Assembly (NCBI GenBank): GCA_047605765.1
Contig: JASGFB010000033.1
Coordinates: 1-39,947, forward strand
Length of the DNA stretch: 39,947 nt
Source of the DNA: JBGVSA01 sp047605765
Lineage (GTDB): Bacteria; Pseudomonadota; Gammaproteobacteria; Burkholderiales; Rhodocyclaceae
Direction: 5' to 3'
Shown: positions 15,442-23,813 of the stretch, one piece after another
How the letters are laid out: each line of letters starts with the position of its first letter
How positions within the stretch are numbered: the first letter of the stretch is position 1
Program-made: the position numbers and the translations under genes
Notes under the pieces: generated by a model
Told to the model about the DNA's origin: nothing
The model's database searches: none
What the model saw: only the letters and a program-made list of their open reading frames with translations

Positions 15442-17241
15442 CTAACGCAGCGCGTTGTAAATCTGTTCCGCGATTTTACGATTGATCCCCTCGACGCGGC
15501 ACAGATCTTCGATTGTCGCCGCACGCACGCCGGCCAGGCCGCCGAAGGTTTCGATCAATTTCTTGCGGCGCGTCGGCCCGATACCGGGGATGTCCTCCAG
15601 CTTGGAGGACAGACGCGCCTTGTTGCGCCGCGCACGGTGGCCGGTAATGGCGAAGCGGTGCGCCTCATCGCGCACGATCTGGACCAGATGCAGGGCGGGA
15701 TGCTCGCCCCCCAGGCGCACTGGCTCGCGCCCATCCGTGAAGATGAGCTGCTCCATGCCCGCCTTGCGCTCTTCGCCCTTGGCCACGCCGACCATGCGGA
15801 TCGATTCCAGGCCCAGCTCCGTCAGCACTTCCAGTGCCACGCCCAATTGCCCCTTGCCGCCGTCGATGAGGATCAGGTCCGGGCGCACGCCCTCGCCGGT
15901 GGCAACCTTTTCATAGCGACGCGTCAGCGCCTGACGCATGGCAGCATAATCGTCGCCCGGTTCGATCCCCGCAATGTTGAAGCGGCGGTACTCGGACTTT
16001 TTCATGCCACCGTCGTCCCATACCACGCATGAGGCCACGGTCGCCTCGCCCATGGTGTGGCTGATGTCGAAGCATTCGATGCGGCGGATCGGCTCAGCCA
16101 GCTCCATGGCCACGCGCAGCGCTTCGAGCTGCACGCCGGCACGACCCGTCTCGCGCAGACGCGTCTCGATGGCCAGTTGCGCATTCTGCTCGGCCATTTC
16201 GATCCATGCCTTTTCCGCCGCGAAGCGCGCCTGCGTCACCACGGGCGGCGACTCCAGGGTTTCTTCCAGGGCCGCGCGCACCCATTCCGGCTCGGCGGCA
16301 CTGACTACGATCTTGGTCGGCGCCGGATGTTCCAAGTAATGCTGTTCGACGAAAGCCAGCAAGGCATCGACGGCCGTCAGTCCTTCGGCAGCCTGCGGGA
16401 ACTGCGGCCGGTCGCCCAGGTGACGGCCACCGCGCACCATCGCCAGATTCAGGCACACCACCCCGCCCCGTTCGATGGCCGTGATGATATCGACATCTTC
16501 GTCCTTGCCCGAGTCGACGTACTGTTTGTGCAATACCGTCTGGATCGAACGGATCTGGTCGCGAAAAGCGGCGGCTTCTTCAAAGGCCAGCCGTTCCGAT
16601 GCATTCTGCATACGCGCCGCGAGTTGATCGACCACCTCGTTGTGACGGCCATTGAGGAACATCGTGGCGAGTTTCACGTCACGCGCATAGCCGTCCTGGT
16701 CGATGTGGCCTACGCAGGGGCCGGTACAGCGCTTGATCTGATAGAGCAGGCATGGGCGCGAACGGTTGGCGAACATCGAGTTCTCGCACGTGCGCAGCAA
16801 AAACAAACGTTGCAGCAGATGGATGCTCTCGCGCGCGGCGCCACCGTTGGGATACGGCCCGAAATAGCGCACGCCCTTTTCAAAAGCGCCACGGTAATAC
16901 GCCAGGCGCGGATACTCGTCGCCCGAGATAGTGATGTACGGATACGACTTGTCGTCGCGAAACAGGATGTTGTAGCGCGGCCGGAACGACTTGATGAGGT
17001 TGTTTTCGAGAATCAGCGCCTCAGCCTCCGAACGCGTGACGGTGATGTCCACGCGTTCGATGCGCTGCACCATGAGACCGATGCGCGGGCTGCTGGGCGT
17101 CTTCTGAAAGTAATTGCTGACCCGCCGCTTGAGATTCTTGGCCTTGCCGACGTAGAGCACTTCGTCTTCGAGGCCGATCATGCGGTACACCCCGGGCTGC
17201 TCGGTCAGGGTTCGCAGAAAGGTCTTGGCGTCGAACGGCAT
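15442..17241 (-). CDS. uvrC: Excinuclease ABC subunit C (UvrC)
   Basis: UvrC makes both incisions in nucleotide excision repair when loaded by UvrAB. The 599-residue protein has the N-terminal GIY-YIG nuclease (GVYRMIGLEDEVLYVGKAKNLKRRV, about 18-42), a Cys-containing central region (CLLYQIKRCTGPCVGHI), the UVR UvrB-binding segment (about 205-240), the RNase H-like 3'-to-5' half (IECFDISHTMGEATVASCVVW; DLILIDGGKGQLG), and C-terminal helix-hairpin-helix repeats (LEDIPGIGPTRRKKLIETFGG). The start at 17241 (MPFDAKTFL) fits homologues. No SOS box was recognised upstream. Confidence 0.96.
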   Translation of the reverse strand: MPFDAKTFLRTLTEQPGVYRMIGLEDEVLYVGKAKNLKRRVSNYFQKTPSSPRIGLMVQRIERVDITVTRSEAEALILENNLIKSFRPRYNILFRDDKSYPYITISGDEYPRLAYYRGAFEKGVRYFGPYPNGGAARESIHLLQRLFLLRTCENSMFANRSRPCLLYQIKRCTGPCVGHIDQDGYARDVKLATMFLNGRHNEVVDQLAARMQNASERLAFEEAAAFRDQIRSIQTVLHKQYVDSGKDEDVDIITAIERGGVVCLNLAMVRGGRHLGDRPQFPQAAEGLTAVDALLAFVEQHYLEHPAPTKIVVSAAEPEWVRAALEETLESPPVVTQARFAAEKAWIEMAEQNAQLAIETRLRETGRAGVQLEALRVAMELAEPIRRIECFDISHTMGEATVASCVVWDDGGMKKSEYRRFNIAGIEPGDDYAAMRQALTRRYEKVATGEGVRPDLILIDGGKGQLGVALEVLTELGLESIRMVGVAKGEERKAGMEQLIFTDGREPVRLGGEHPALHLVQIVRDEAHRFAITGHRARRNKARLSSKLEDIPGIGPTRRKKLIETFGGLAGVRAATIEDLCRVEGINRKIAEQIYNALR

Positions 17242-17447
17242 AATCAGCAAATGGGCAGCAAATAGTCGGACATTATCACCTGAGCACTTCCGCTGGGTGA
17301 GACCAATCTTTGTCAGACACGGCCTACATGACGCCAACGGCCCGACAAAGCTGGACTAGGCTTACAGCGTCGCGGCGCCTGGAGAACGGCACGCGCGATG
17401 GCGCCGCCGGATGGCGTCCATTCCGAATCGCCTTAAGGAGACATAAC

Positions 17448-18029
17448 GTGAATAAGCTCAGCATGTGCGTGGCAGTCGCCGTCTCGACCATTCTGGCCCA
17501 GCCGGCGATGGCTGCCGACGCCTCCAAGGCCGACAAGCAGGCCCAGGTACGCGCCATGTGCGATGAAGCGCTGGCCACGCTCTACAAGTCCAAGCCCGCT
17601 GTCCGCAAGGAGATCTCCGGCGCGGCCGGCTATGGGTGCTTCTCCAGTTTCGGCGTGTCGTTCCTGCTCGGCGGGGCCGGCGGCACCGGTCTGGTCCACG
17701 ACAACAAGTCGAAGAAGAGTGTTTACATGAAGATGGGGCAGGCCTCTGCCGGCGTTGACATCGGCATCAAGGATTACCGCGAAGTGCTGGTCTTCCATGA
17801 CCGCGCCGCCCTCGACAAATTCATCGCATCGGGCTGGGAATTCGCTGGTACGGCCACCGCCACCGCCAAGGTGGACGAGAAAGGCGCGACCGCCGAGAAG
17901 GCCGGCACGGCCCGTCAGGAGAAACACGGCAAGGATCCGATCGTCATCTATCCGATGACCAAGACCGGCTTGGCGGCCGGCGGCGCGGCCACCGGCCGCA
18001 AGTACTGGAAGGACGACGATCTGAACTGA
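17448..18029 (+). CDS. SYLF/YSC84-like domain secreted protein
   Basis: A 193-residue protein starting at GTG 17448, seven bases after an AAGGAG ribosome-binding site. A signal peptide (MNKLSMCVAVAVSTILAQPAMA) ends before ADA. The remainder is the YSC84/SYLF domain: AAGYGCFSSFGVSFLLGGAGGTGLVHD, then a VYMKMGQASAGVDIGIKDYREVLVFHD core. SYLF domains bind phospholipids in eukaryotic relatives; bacterial members are periplasmic or envelope proteins of unclear function. It is monocistronic, with a strong terminator 17 nt after the stop. Confidence 0.88.
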   Translation: MNKLSMCVAVAVSTILAQPAMAADASKADKQAQVRAMCDEALATLYKSKPAVRKEISGAAGYGCFSSFGVSFLLGGAGGTGLVHDNKSKKSVYMKMGQASAGVDIGIKDYREVLVFHDRAALDKFIASGWEFAGTATATAKVDEKGATAEKAGTARQEKHGKDPIVIYPMTKTGLAAGGAATGRKYWKDDDLN

Positions 18030-18046
18030 GCGCCAGCAGCGCACGC

Positions 18047-18074
18047 AAGGCGGGGCAGACGCCCCGCCTTTTTT
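18047..18074 (+). terminator. Rho-independent terminator of the SYLF gene
   Basis: Arms AAGGCGGGGC (18047-18056) and GCCCCGCCTT (18061-18070) with a 4-nt loop, followed by a T6 tract. Confidence 0.9.
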
Positions 18075-18092
18075 GTATCTGCCGCCCGCAAC

Positions 18093-18124
18093 AAAAAGGG
18101 CCCGGCGCATGGCGCAGGGCCCTT
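18093..18124 (-). terminator. Rho-independent terminator of the small charged-protein gene
   Basis: Arms 18096-18103 and 18117-18124 (AAGGGCCC/GGGCCCTT), with further pairing inside, end in T5 on the minus strand. It lies 44 nt past the stop of the gene at 18168-18428. Confidence 0.8.
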
Positions 18125-18167
18125 GGACCATGACATCACCGCGCTCGGCGCGGGAGGCCGGCAACGG

Positions 18168-18428
18168 TCAGCGATTGGCCTTCAATTCTTCGAGGTTCTG
18201 CTTCTTCTCGGCCTTCAGTTCGCGCTTGGCGCCGCCCACGTCCTCCTTGTACTCGGCCTTGGCTTCTGCCTTCTTGGCCTTGTATTCATCCTTGGCGGCC
18301 TTGTTTTCCACGCGCCGCTGCACATACGGGTCAGTGGCCGGCGCGGCCTGGCCGTACGAAGCCAACGGGGTCGCCAGCACAGCCGCGAGGGCACCCGCCA
18401 GGGTCAGGGTTTTGATCTGTTTTTTCAT
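18168..18428 (-). CDS. Small secreted Lys/Glu-rich coiled-coil protein
   Basis: This 86-residue protein has a clear signal peptide (MKKQIKTLTLAGALAAVLATPLASYGQA). The mature part is a highly charged helix of KAAKDEYKAKKAEAKAEYKED type, rich in Ala, Lys and Glu, and probably a coiled coil in the periplasm. AAGGAG lies just before the ATG at 18428. Automated pipelines sometimes call such proteins TolA-like because of composition, but no functional domain is visible. Its role is unknown. Confidence 0.75.
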   Translation of the reverse strand: MKKQIKTLTLAGALAAVLATPLASYGQAAPATDPYVQRRVENKAAKDEYKAKKAEAKAEYKEDVGGAKRELKAEKKQNLEELKANR

Positions 18429-18804
18429 GGCGTATCTCCTTCGTCTGTTTTCGACAGGACGCCGCGAATCGTTCCGCGACGATGGCTTCATGATCGCCAA
18501 GTCGGCTGGCGGTGCCTGTAGGAGCGATGCCCCCTCGCCTGTCGTCCTGCGACCAGCGCAGTGTCGGCAAAATATTCTGAGCCTGACGCAGCAAAGCATC
18601 CCCTTCCCTCTTGAAGCTTCTTGCATTCCATTGGCCTCAATGGAATGCACCGACAGTCGCATCCGACACGCGCGCCCAGGCGCTTGACGTGGCACAGGGG
18701 ACGGCGCTTCTTGCCGCAAACCACATTGCCGCCCGCCATCGCACGCTGCTAGCGTGCGCCCTCTCGCGCCGCATTGTCGCCGCGACGTTTTTCAGGAGAT
18801 TCAG
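18429..18804. other. Divergent intergenic region, no gene
   Basis: This 376-nt interval between two outward-facing genes holds no supported coding sequence. Its most notable content is the long perfect palindrome at 18622-18649, preceded by GAAGCTTC (18613-18620). The segment around 18575-18650 is less GC-rich than the flanks, consistent with promoters. Confidence 0.5.
18622..18649. promoter_or_regulatory. 28-nt perfect palindrome (operator or hairpin)
   Basis: Arms TGCATTCCATTG (18622-18633) and CAATGGAATGCA (18638-18649) surround GCCT. No T run follows, so it is not a standard terminator. It lies 156 nt upstream of the Kbp-like gene and about 190 nt upstream of the divergent secreted-protein gene. 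I do not recognise the motif as a known regulator's box. Confidence 0.6.
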
Positions 18805-19248
18805 ATGGGACTGTTCGACTTCGTCAAAGACATTGGCAAACGCATTTTCTCGAAGAGCGTTTCGCCTGAAGAGGCCGCTGACAAGATCAGCCAGGAAATC
18901 GAGTCGGCCGGGCTGGGCATCACCGGACTGGCTGTCGCCTACGACGGCACCGACTGCCGGCTCAGCGGCCAATGCCCCACCCAGGAATCGCTGGAAAAAG
19001 CGGTATTGATCGCCGGCAACATCGAAGGCGTCGCCAACGTGACTGCCGAGGGCATGACCGTGACGACCCCGGCGCGGGTCAAGATCGAGTACTACATCAT
19101 CCAGCGCGGCGACACCCTGTCGAAGATCGCCAAGAACTTCTATGGCAATGCCAACCTTTACCCGCGCATCTTCGACGCCAACCGCGAAGTCATCCGCGAC
19201 GCCAATCTGATCTTTCCTGGCCAGAAAATCCGTATTCCGCTGGACTGA
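18805..19248 (+). CDS. kbp: BON-LysM protein, Kbp/YgaU-like
   Basis: A 147-residue protein with a short N-terminal helix (MGLFDFVKDIGKRIF), a BON domain (about 22-87, with CRLSGQCPTQESLEKAVLIAGNIEGVANV) and a C-terminal LysM domain (about 95-146, YYIIQRGDTLSKIAKNFYGNANLYPRIFDAN). The domain order and length match E. coli Kbp (YgaU), a cytoplasmic potassium-binding protein linked to osmotic stress. An AGGAGA site lies before ATG 18805. No signal peptide is present despite the LysM domain, as in Kbp. Confidence 0.93.
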   Translation: MGLFDFVKDIGKRIFSKSVSPEEAADKISQEIESAGLGITGLAVAYDGTDCRLSGQCPTQESLEKAVLIAGNIEGVANVTAEGMTVTTPARVKIEYYIIQRGDTLSKIAKNFYGNANLYPRIFDANREVIRDANLIFPGQKIRIPLD

Positions 19249-19371
19249 GTCACGCGCGCCGGGGCGCCGCCGACCGCTCATCCGCCCATGCACGGCAACG
19301 CCGCGCGCCGGCATATGATCACGGCCATCCGCGCCTTGGCGCCCCGTTTTTTTCGTTCGCCCCTCACCATC

Positions 19372-20073
19372 ATGTCATTGCAACCGACCGCGCCCAATGG
19401 CGCACCTGTCGCCGAAGCCGCCGACCGCGCGCAGTTCATCCGCCGCACGTATTTCCATCTGGCCGCTGCGCTCGGCGCCTTTGCCCTGCTGTCGGCATTC
19501 TTCCTGTCCTCCGGCCTGAGCCTGAAAACGGCTCGCCTGGTTGCCAACTCCGGCCAGTTCGGCTGGCTGGTGGTGCTGGGGGCGTTCATCCTGGTCGGGC
19601 GCCTGGCCTCGAACATGGCCGACAACGCCTCGCCGCAAACGCAGTTGATGGGCCTGGGCCTGTACGTGGTGGCCGAGGCGGTGATCTTCATGCCGCTGCT
19701 GGCGATCGCGCAGATCGTCGATCCCACCATCATCCCCACCGCCGGCATGCTGACGGCGCTGCTGGTGGGCGGCATTACCTTCACGGCGTTCACCACGCGC
19801 AAGAACTTCTCGTTCCTCGGCCCGATCCTGAGCATCGCCGGGCTCGTCGCGCTGGGCGTGATCGTCGCCAGCGCCCTGTTCGGCTTCACGCTCGGCCTGA
19901 TGTTCTCCGCCGCCATGATCGTGCTTGCCGGCGGCATGATCCTGTTCGACACCTCGCGCATCATCCATGACTACCCCACGGACCGCCCCGCCGGCGCCGC
20001 GCTGCACCTGTTCGCCTCGGTCGCGCTGCTGCTGTGGTACGTCATCAACCTGCTGCTCAAGCTGCGTCGCTGA
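19372..20073 (+). CDS. Bax inhibitor-1/YccA family membrane protein
   Basis: A 233-residue inner-membrane protein with about seven hydrophobic helices. The family features are RTYFHLAAALGAFALLSAFF at the start, GGITFTAFTTRKNFSFLGPIL mid-protein, and GMILFDTSRIIHDYPTDRPAGAALHLFASVALLLWYVINLLLKL near the end, the latter including the pair of acidic residues of the BI-1 pore region. In E. coli, YccA interacts with FtsH; relatives can act as calcium or proton channels. I chose ATG 19372. A terminator follows 25 nt after the stop. Confidence 0.92.
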   Translation: MSLQPTAPNGAPVAEAADRAQFIRRTYFHLAAALGAFALLSAFFLSSGLSLKTARLVANSGQFGWLVVLGAFILVGRLASNMADNASPQTQLMGLGLYVVAEAVIFMPLLAIAQIVDPTIIPTAGMLTALLVGGITFTAFTTRKNFSFLGPILSIAGLVALGVIVASALFGFTLGLMFSAAMIVLAGGMILFDTSRIIHDYPTDRPAGAALHLFASVALLLWYVINLLLKLRR

Positions 20074-20098
20074 ACCAGCCGGGCGCCTCGCACCCCCC

Positions 20099-20129
20099 AA
20101 GGGCATGCCATGCGGCATGCCCTTTTTTT
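20099..20129 (+). terminator. Rho-independent terminator of the BI-1 family gene
   Basis: Arms AAGGGCATGCC (20099-20109) and GGCATGCCCTT (20114-20124) with loop ATGC, followed by T7. Confidence 0.9.
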
Positions 20130-20227
20130 CGCCCGGCCGCCGCGATCTGCGTTAGCATGGCCGCCGGGCCGAAGACAGTCGGCCCGCGTCGCTCGGACGG
20201 TTCCGGGCGCTTACGTGAAGGACACCC

Positions 20228-21454
20228 ATGTCTGCCTCGACTGGCAAGCGCCGCTTTGCGCGCATTGACCGCCTCCCCCCCTACGTCTTCAACATCACCG
20301 CCGAACTGAAGCTGGCCGCGCGCCGGCGTGGTGAAGACATCATCGACATGAGCATGGGCAATCCCGATGGCGCCACGCCGGCCCACATCGTGGCCAAGCT
20401 CACCGAGGTGGCCCAGCGCCCCGACACCCATGGTTATTCGTCCTCGCGCGGCATCCCGCGCCTGCGCCGCGCCATCTCGCGCTGGTACAAGGATCGCTAC
20501 GCCATCGACATCGATCCGGACAGCGAAGCCATCGTCACCATCGGCTCCAAGGAAGGCCTTGCCCACCTGATGCTGGCCACCCTCGACCGTGGCGACACCG
20601 TGCTGGTGCCGGACCCCAGCTATCCGATCCACATCTATGGCGCCGTCATTGCCGGCGCACACGTGCGCTCGGTGCCGCTGATCCCTGGCGTGGACTTTTT
20701 CGCCGAACTGGAAGATGCCATCCGCGGCAGCTATCCCAAGCCCAAGATGATGGTGCTGGGCTTCCCATCCAACCCCACGGCGCAATGCGTCGAACTGGAT
20801 TTCTTCGAACGCGTGATCGCCCTGGCCCGCAAGCACGACATCCTGGTGGTGCACGATCTGGCCTATGCCGACATCGTCTTCGACGGCTGGCAGGCGCCCT
20901 CGATCATGCAAGTGCCGGGCGCCAAGGATGTGGCGGTGGAATTCTTCACCCTGTCCAAGAGCTACAACATGGCCGGCTGGCGCATCGGTTTCATGGTGGG
21001 CAATGCCGACCTGGTGGCGGCGCTGGCGCGCATGAAGAGCTACCACGACTACGGTACCTTCACGCCGGTGCAGGTGGCGGCCATCGCCGCGCTCGAAGGT
21101 GATCAGCAATGCGTGCACGACATCGCCGACCAATACCGTCGGCGTCGCGACGTGCTCTACAAGGGTCTGATCGAAGCCGGCTGGGACGTCGAACTGCCCA
21201 AGGCTTCGATGTACATCTGGGCGCGCATTCCGGCCCCCTATCGCGCACTGGGCTCGCTCGAATTCGCCAAGCAGTTGCTCGACAAGGCCAAGGTATCGGT
21301 GTCGCCCGGCATCGGTTTCGGTGACCACGGCGATGATCACGTGCGCTTTGCGCTGATCGAGAACGAGTCGCGCATCCGTCAGGCGGTGCGCGGCATCAAG
21401 GCGATGTTCAAGGCCGACGGGCTGATGAACGTCCCCACCCCGCACACGGCCTGA
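20228..21454 (+). CDS. alaC: Alanine aminotransferase AlaC-type (PLP-dependent, class I)
   Basis: It transfers amino groups between glutamate and pyruvate to make alanine. The 408-residue fold-type I aminotransferase starts RIDRLPPYVFNITAELKLAARRRGEDIIDMSMGNPDG, the characteristic AlaC beginning. It contains GSKEGLAHL, PSYPIHIYGAVIAGA, GFPSNPTAQCV and the PLP-binding lysine in FTLSKSYNMAGWRIGF, followed by RMKSYHDYGTFTPVQVA. An AAGGA site precedes the ATG. It appears monocistronic. Confidence 0.93.
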   Translation: MSASTGKRRFARIDRLPPYVFNITAELKLAARRRGEDIIDMSMGNPDGATPAHIVAKLTEVAQRPDTHGYSSSRGIPRLRRAISRWYKDRYAIDIDPDSEAIVTIGSKEGLAHLMLATLDRGDTVLVPDPSYPIHIYGAVIAGAHVRSVPLIPGVDFFAELEDAIRGSYPKPKMMVLGFPSNPTAQCVELDFFERVIALARKHDILVVHDLAYADIVFDGWQAPSIMQVPGAKDVAVEFFTLSKSYNMAGWRIGFMVGNADLVAALARMKSYHDYGTFTPVQVAAIAALEGDQQCVHDIADQYRRRRDVLYKGLIEAGWDVELPKASMYIWARIPAPYRALGSLEFAKQLLDKAKVSVSPGIGFGDHGDDHVRFALIENESRIRQAVRGIKAMFKADGLMNVPTPHTA

Positions 21455-21463
21455 GCCCTGCCC

Positions 21464-21492
21464 GCCGCCTGCCCTTTTTTGTGGCAGGCGGC
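21464..21492 (+). terminator. Stem-loop after alaC with the T tract inside its loop
   Basis: Perfect 10-bp arms GCCGCCTGCC (21464-21473) and GGCAGGCGGC (21483-21492) enclose a loop containing T6. The stem is strong and well placed 10 nt past the alaC stop, but the T run is in the loop, so it is not a textbook intrinsic terminator. Confidence 0.4.
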
Positions 21493-21547
21493 ACCTTGTG
21501 TTACGGATCAGAGACTTAAGAACACTGTCCGCGCCACATCCCCAAAC

Positions 21548-21570
21548 TTATCCACACGTTCTGTGCATAG
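21548..21570. promoter_or_regulatory. Inverted pair of DnaA-box-like sequences
   Basis: TTATCCACA (21548-21556) is a perfect match to the DnaA box consensus. After a 5-nt spacer comes TGTGCATAG (21562-21570), whose complement CTATGCACA matches at 8 of 9 positions. The pair lies in the 143-nt gap between the converging alaC and nagZ genes. It is not accompanied by dnaA, dnaN or an AT-rich unwinding element, so it is not proposed as the origin. Confidence 0.45.
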
Positions 21571-21597
21571 TCCGCCACGGTCGGGCGCCGCGCCGGC

Positions 21598-22638
21598 TCA
21601 AGCCGCGTCCGTGAGCCCCTGCACCGTCTGCCACGCCTGCTGGAAGCGCGTGTCGAGCGCCAGCGCCGTGTGATCGGGGCGGCCGCTCGGCGCAAGCGCC
21701 GCGATGCGTTCGCGCGTCGCCGCCGGTACGTCGGGATGCCAGCCCGCCAGCAGCTCATGGGTCAGATCGGGACGATTGCACACCAGCACCATGTCGCAGC
21801 CGGCGCCAAAGGCGGCCTGCGCGCGCGCCACGATGCCGCCGACGCCGGTGGCCCCCTCCATGGTCAGATCGTCGCTGAAGATCACGCCCTTGAAGCGCAG
21901 GCGCCCACGCAGGATGTCCTGCAGCCAGTAGTGCGAGAAGCCGGCCGGATGAGGATCGATCTTGTCGTACACCACGTGGGCCGGCATCACACCACCGAGC
22001 ATGCGTCCGATGCTCTGGCGATACGGGGCGATGTCCTGCTCCCACAAGGTGTCGAAGTCGCGACTGTCCACCGGCATCGCCACATGCGAATCGGCCTCGG
22101 CGAACCCGTGGCCGGGAAAGTGCTTGCCCACGCAACGCATGCCCGCCTCGCGCAGGCCCATTGCCAGCGCCTGCGCCAGGTCGGCCGTCACCAGCGGATC
22201 GGCATGGAAAGCACGGTTGCCGATGACGCCGCTGCGGCCGTAATCGAGGTCGAGCACCGGCGTGAACGACAGATCGACGCCATGCGCCAGCAATTCGGCA
22301 GCCAGCACGAATCCGGTGTCGCGCGCCGCATCGCGGGCCAGGTTCTCGTCGCGCTCGAACAACTCGCCCAGCACGCGCATCGGCGGCAGGCGGGTGAAAT
22401 TGGGCCGGAAGCGCTGCACGCGCCCGCCTTCGTGGTCGACTGCCACAATCAGGGCCGGCGAACGCAGCGCATGGATCTGGGCGGTGAGCGCTTCGAGCTG
22501 TTCGGGGCTCTGGTAGTTGCGCGTGAACAGAATGACGCCGCCCACCAGGGGGTGGCACAGCGTCTCGCGCTCGGCGTCGGTAAGCGCAAAGCCCGCCACG
22601 TCGCACATGACGGGGCCGAGCGGCAGGGACAGGGGCAT
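21598..22638 (-). CDS. nagZ: Beta-N-acetylhexosaminidase NagZ
   Basis: A cytoplasmic glycoside hydrolase family 3 enzyme that removes N-acetylglucosamine from muropeptides during peptidoglycan recycling; its product influences AmpR-type regulation. The 346-residue protein has VDHEGGRVQRF, GVDLSFTPVLDLDYG, the catalytic-loop motif GKHFPGHG with the Asp-His dyad (AEADSHVAM), and the nucleophile Asp in GVIFSDDLTMEGA. The ATG at 22638 is preceded by GGAG. It follows acpS in the conserved recO-pdxJ-acpS-nagZ order. Confidence 0.95.
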   Translation of the reverse strand: MPLSLPLGPVMCDVAGFALTDAERETLCHPLVGGVILFTRNYQSPEQLEALTAQIHALRSPALIVAVDHEGGRVQRFRPNFTRLPPMRVLGELFERDENLARDAARDTGFVLAAELLAHGVDLSFTPVLDLDYGRSGVIGNRAFHADPLVTADLAQALAMGLREAGMRCVGKHFPGHGFAEADSHVAMPVDSRDFDTLWEQDIAPYRQSIGRMLGGVMPAHVVYDKIDPHPAGFSHYWLQDILRGRLRFKGVIFSDDLTMEGATGVGGIVARAQAAFGAGCDMVLVCNRPDLTHELLAGWHPDVPAATRERIAALAPSGRPDHTALALDTRFQQAWQTVQGLTDAA

Positions 22639-22686
22639 GGGGGTCTCCTCGGGCGCCGCCGGGCGGCGCCGCTGCTGAATGACGAA

Positions 22687-23064
22687 TCAGGCCGCTTCGA
22701 TGACGGCCATGGCGACGACGTGTTCGCGCTCGTCGCTGATGGACAGGAAAGCACGCAGGCCGGCCTGCGCCATGAGCGCGCCGACGGTTTCGTCCAGCAC
22801 GTAGAACGGCCGCCCCAGGGCATCGTGCCCCACCGCGATGGCATGCAGCGTGACGGGCGCGCGCAGGCCGGTGCCGTAAGCCTTGGCGAATGCTTCCTTG
22901 GCGGCGAAGCGCTTGGCGATGAAGCGCGCGGCATCCGGCGCACGCGCCAGTTCGAGGGATTCGCTCGCCGTCAGGATGTGTTCGGCAAAACGTTCGCCAT
23001 GGCGCTCGATGCCGCTGCGAATGCGCGCCACGGCGACGATGTCGGTGCCGATGCCGTGAATCAT
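22687..23064 (-). CDS. acpS: Holo-[acyl-carrier-protein] synthase
   Basis: It transfers 4'-phosphopantetheine from coenzyme A to acyl carrier protein for fatty-acid synthesis. The 125-residue protein has the two signatures MIHGIGTDIVAVARI (magnesium-binding Asp8) and RFIAKRFAAKEAFAKAYGTG (Glu and Lys of the active site). Its ATG overlaps the pdxJ stop by four bases. Confidence 0.95.
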   Translation of the reverse strand: MIHGIGTDIVAVARIRSGIERHGERFAEHILTASESLELARAPDAARFIAKRFAAKEAFAKAYGTGLRAPVTLHAIAVGHDALGRPFYVLDETVGALMAQAGLRAFLSISDEREHVVAMAVIEAA

Positions 23065-23813
23065 GCCGGGCGGGCCGCTTCGCGCATCAGGCGCTTCATT
23101 TCGGCCACCGCTTCACGCAGGCCAACGAACACCGAGCGGCTGATGATGGCGTGGCCGATATGCAATTCGCGTATCTCGGGCAGCGCCGCGATCGGCTGCA
23201 CATTGAAGTAATTGAGCGCGTGGCCGGCATTGAAGCGCATGCCCAGTTGCACGATGGCATGGCCGGCGGCGCGGATGCGCTCGACCTCGTCGAGCACGGC
23301 CGGGCTCTTGGCGTCACGCCCGCGCACATGGAAGGCATGCGCGTAGGGCCCGGTGTGGATTTCGCAGACGCGGGCGCCGACCCGGGCGGCCGCTTCGACC
23401 TGCGCCAGTTCGGCATCGATGAACACGCTGGTCATGATGCCGGCGTCGGCCAGGCGTGCCACCACTTCGCGGATGCGGCCCTCTTGCCCGACGATGTCGA
23501 GGCCGCCTTCGGTGGTCACTTCCTGGCGGCCTTCGGGCACCAGCATGGCCATCTCGGGCTTCAGCTCGCAGGCGATGCCGACCATTTCGTCGGTGGCGGC
23601 CATTTCGAGGTTGAGCTTGATGTGGGTGAGCTCGCGCAGACGCCGCACGTCGGCGTCCTGGATGTGACGGCGGTCTTCGCGCAGGTGCACGGTAATGCCG
23701 TCGGCACCGCCCAGGTGCGCCTCCACGACGGCCCACACCGGGTCTGGTTCATACGTGCGGCGCGCCTGGCGCAGCGTGGCGACGTGGTCGATATTGACGC
23801 CCAGTTCAATCAC
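23061..23813 (-). CDS. pdxJ: Pyridoxine 5'-phosphate synthase PdxJ
   Basis: PdxJ condenses 1-deoxyxylulose 5-phosphate with aminoacetone phosphate in the DXP-dependent vitamin B6 pathway. The 250-residue TIM barrel shows IELGVNIDHVATLRQARR, ITVHLREDRRHIQD, NLEMAATDEM and the late NAGHALNYFNV. The start codon is GTG, embedded in the recO stop (GTGA), so the two genes are translationally coupled; acpS follows in the same way. Confidence 0.95.
   Translation of the reverse strand: MIELGVNIDHVATLRQARRTYEPDPVWAVVEAHLGGADGITVHLREDRRHIQDADVRRLRELTHIKLNLEMAATDEMVGIACELKPEMAMLVPEGRQEVTTEGGLDIVGQEGRIREVVARLADAGIMTSVFIDAELAQVEAAARVGARVCEIHTGPYAHAFHVRGRDAKSPAVLDEVERIRAAGHAIVQLGMRFNAGHALNYFNVQPIAALPEIRELHIGHAIISRSVFVGLREAVAEMKRLMREAARPA

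Noticed and set aside
16057..17265. A 402-codon plus-strand frame opposite uvrC
   Set aside because: Mirrors uvrC, which has clear GIY-YIG, UVR, RNase H-like and helix-hairpin-helix regions.
21548..21570. Chromosomal replication origin
   Set aside because: Only two DnaA-like boxes are present, with no dnaA/dnaN/gyrB neighbours and no AT-rich unwinding element.
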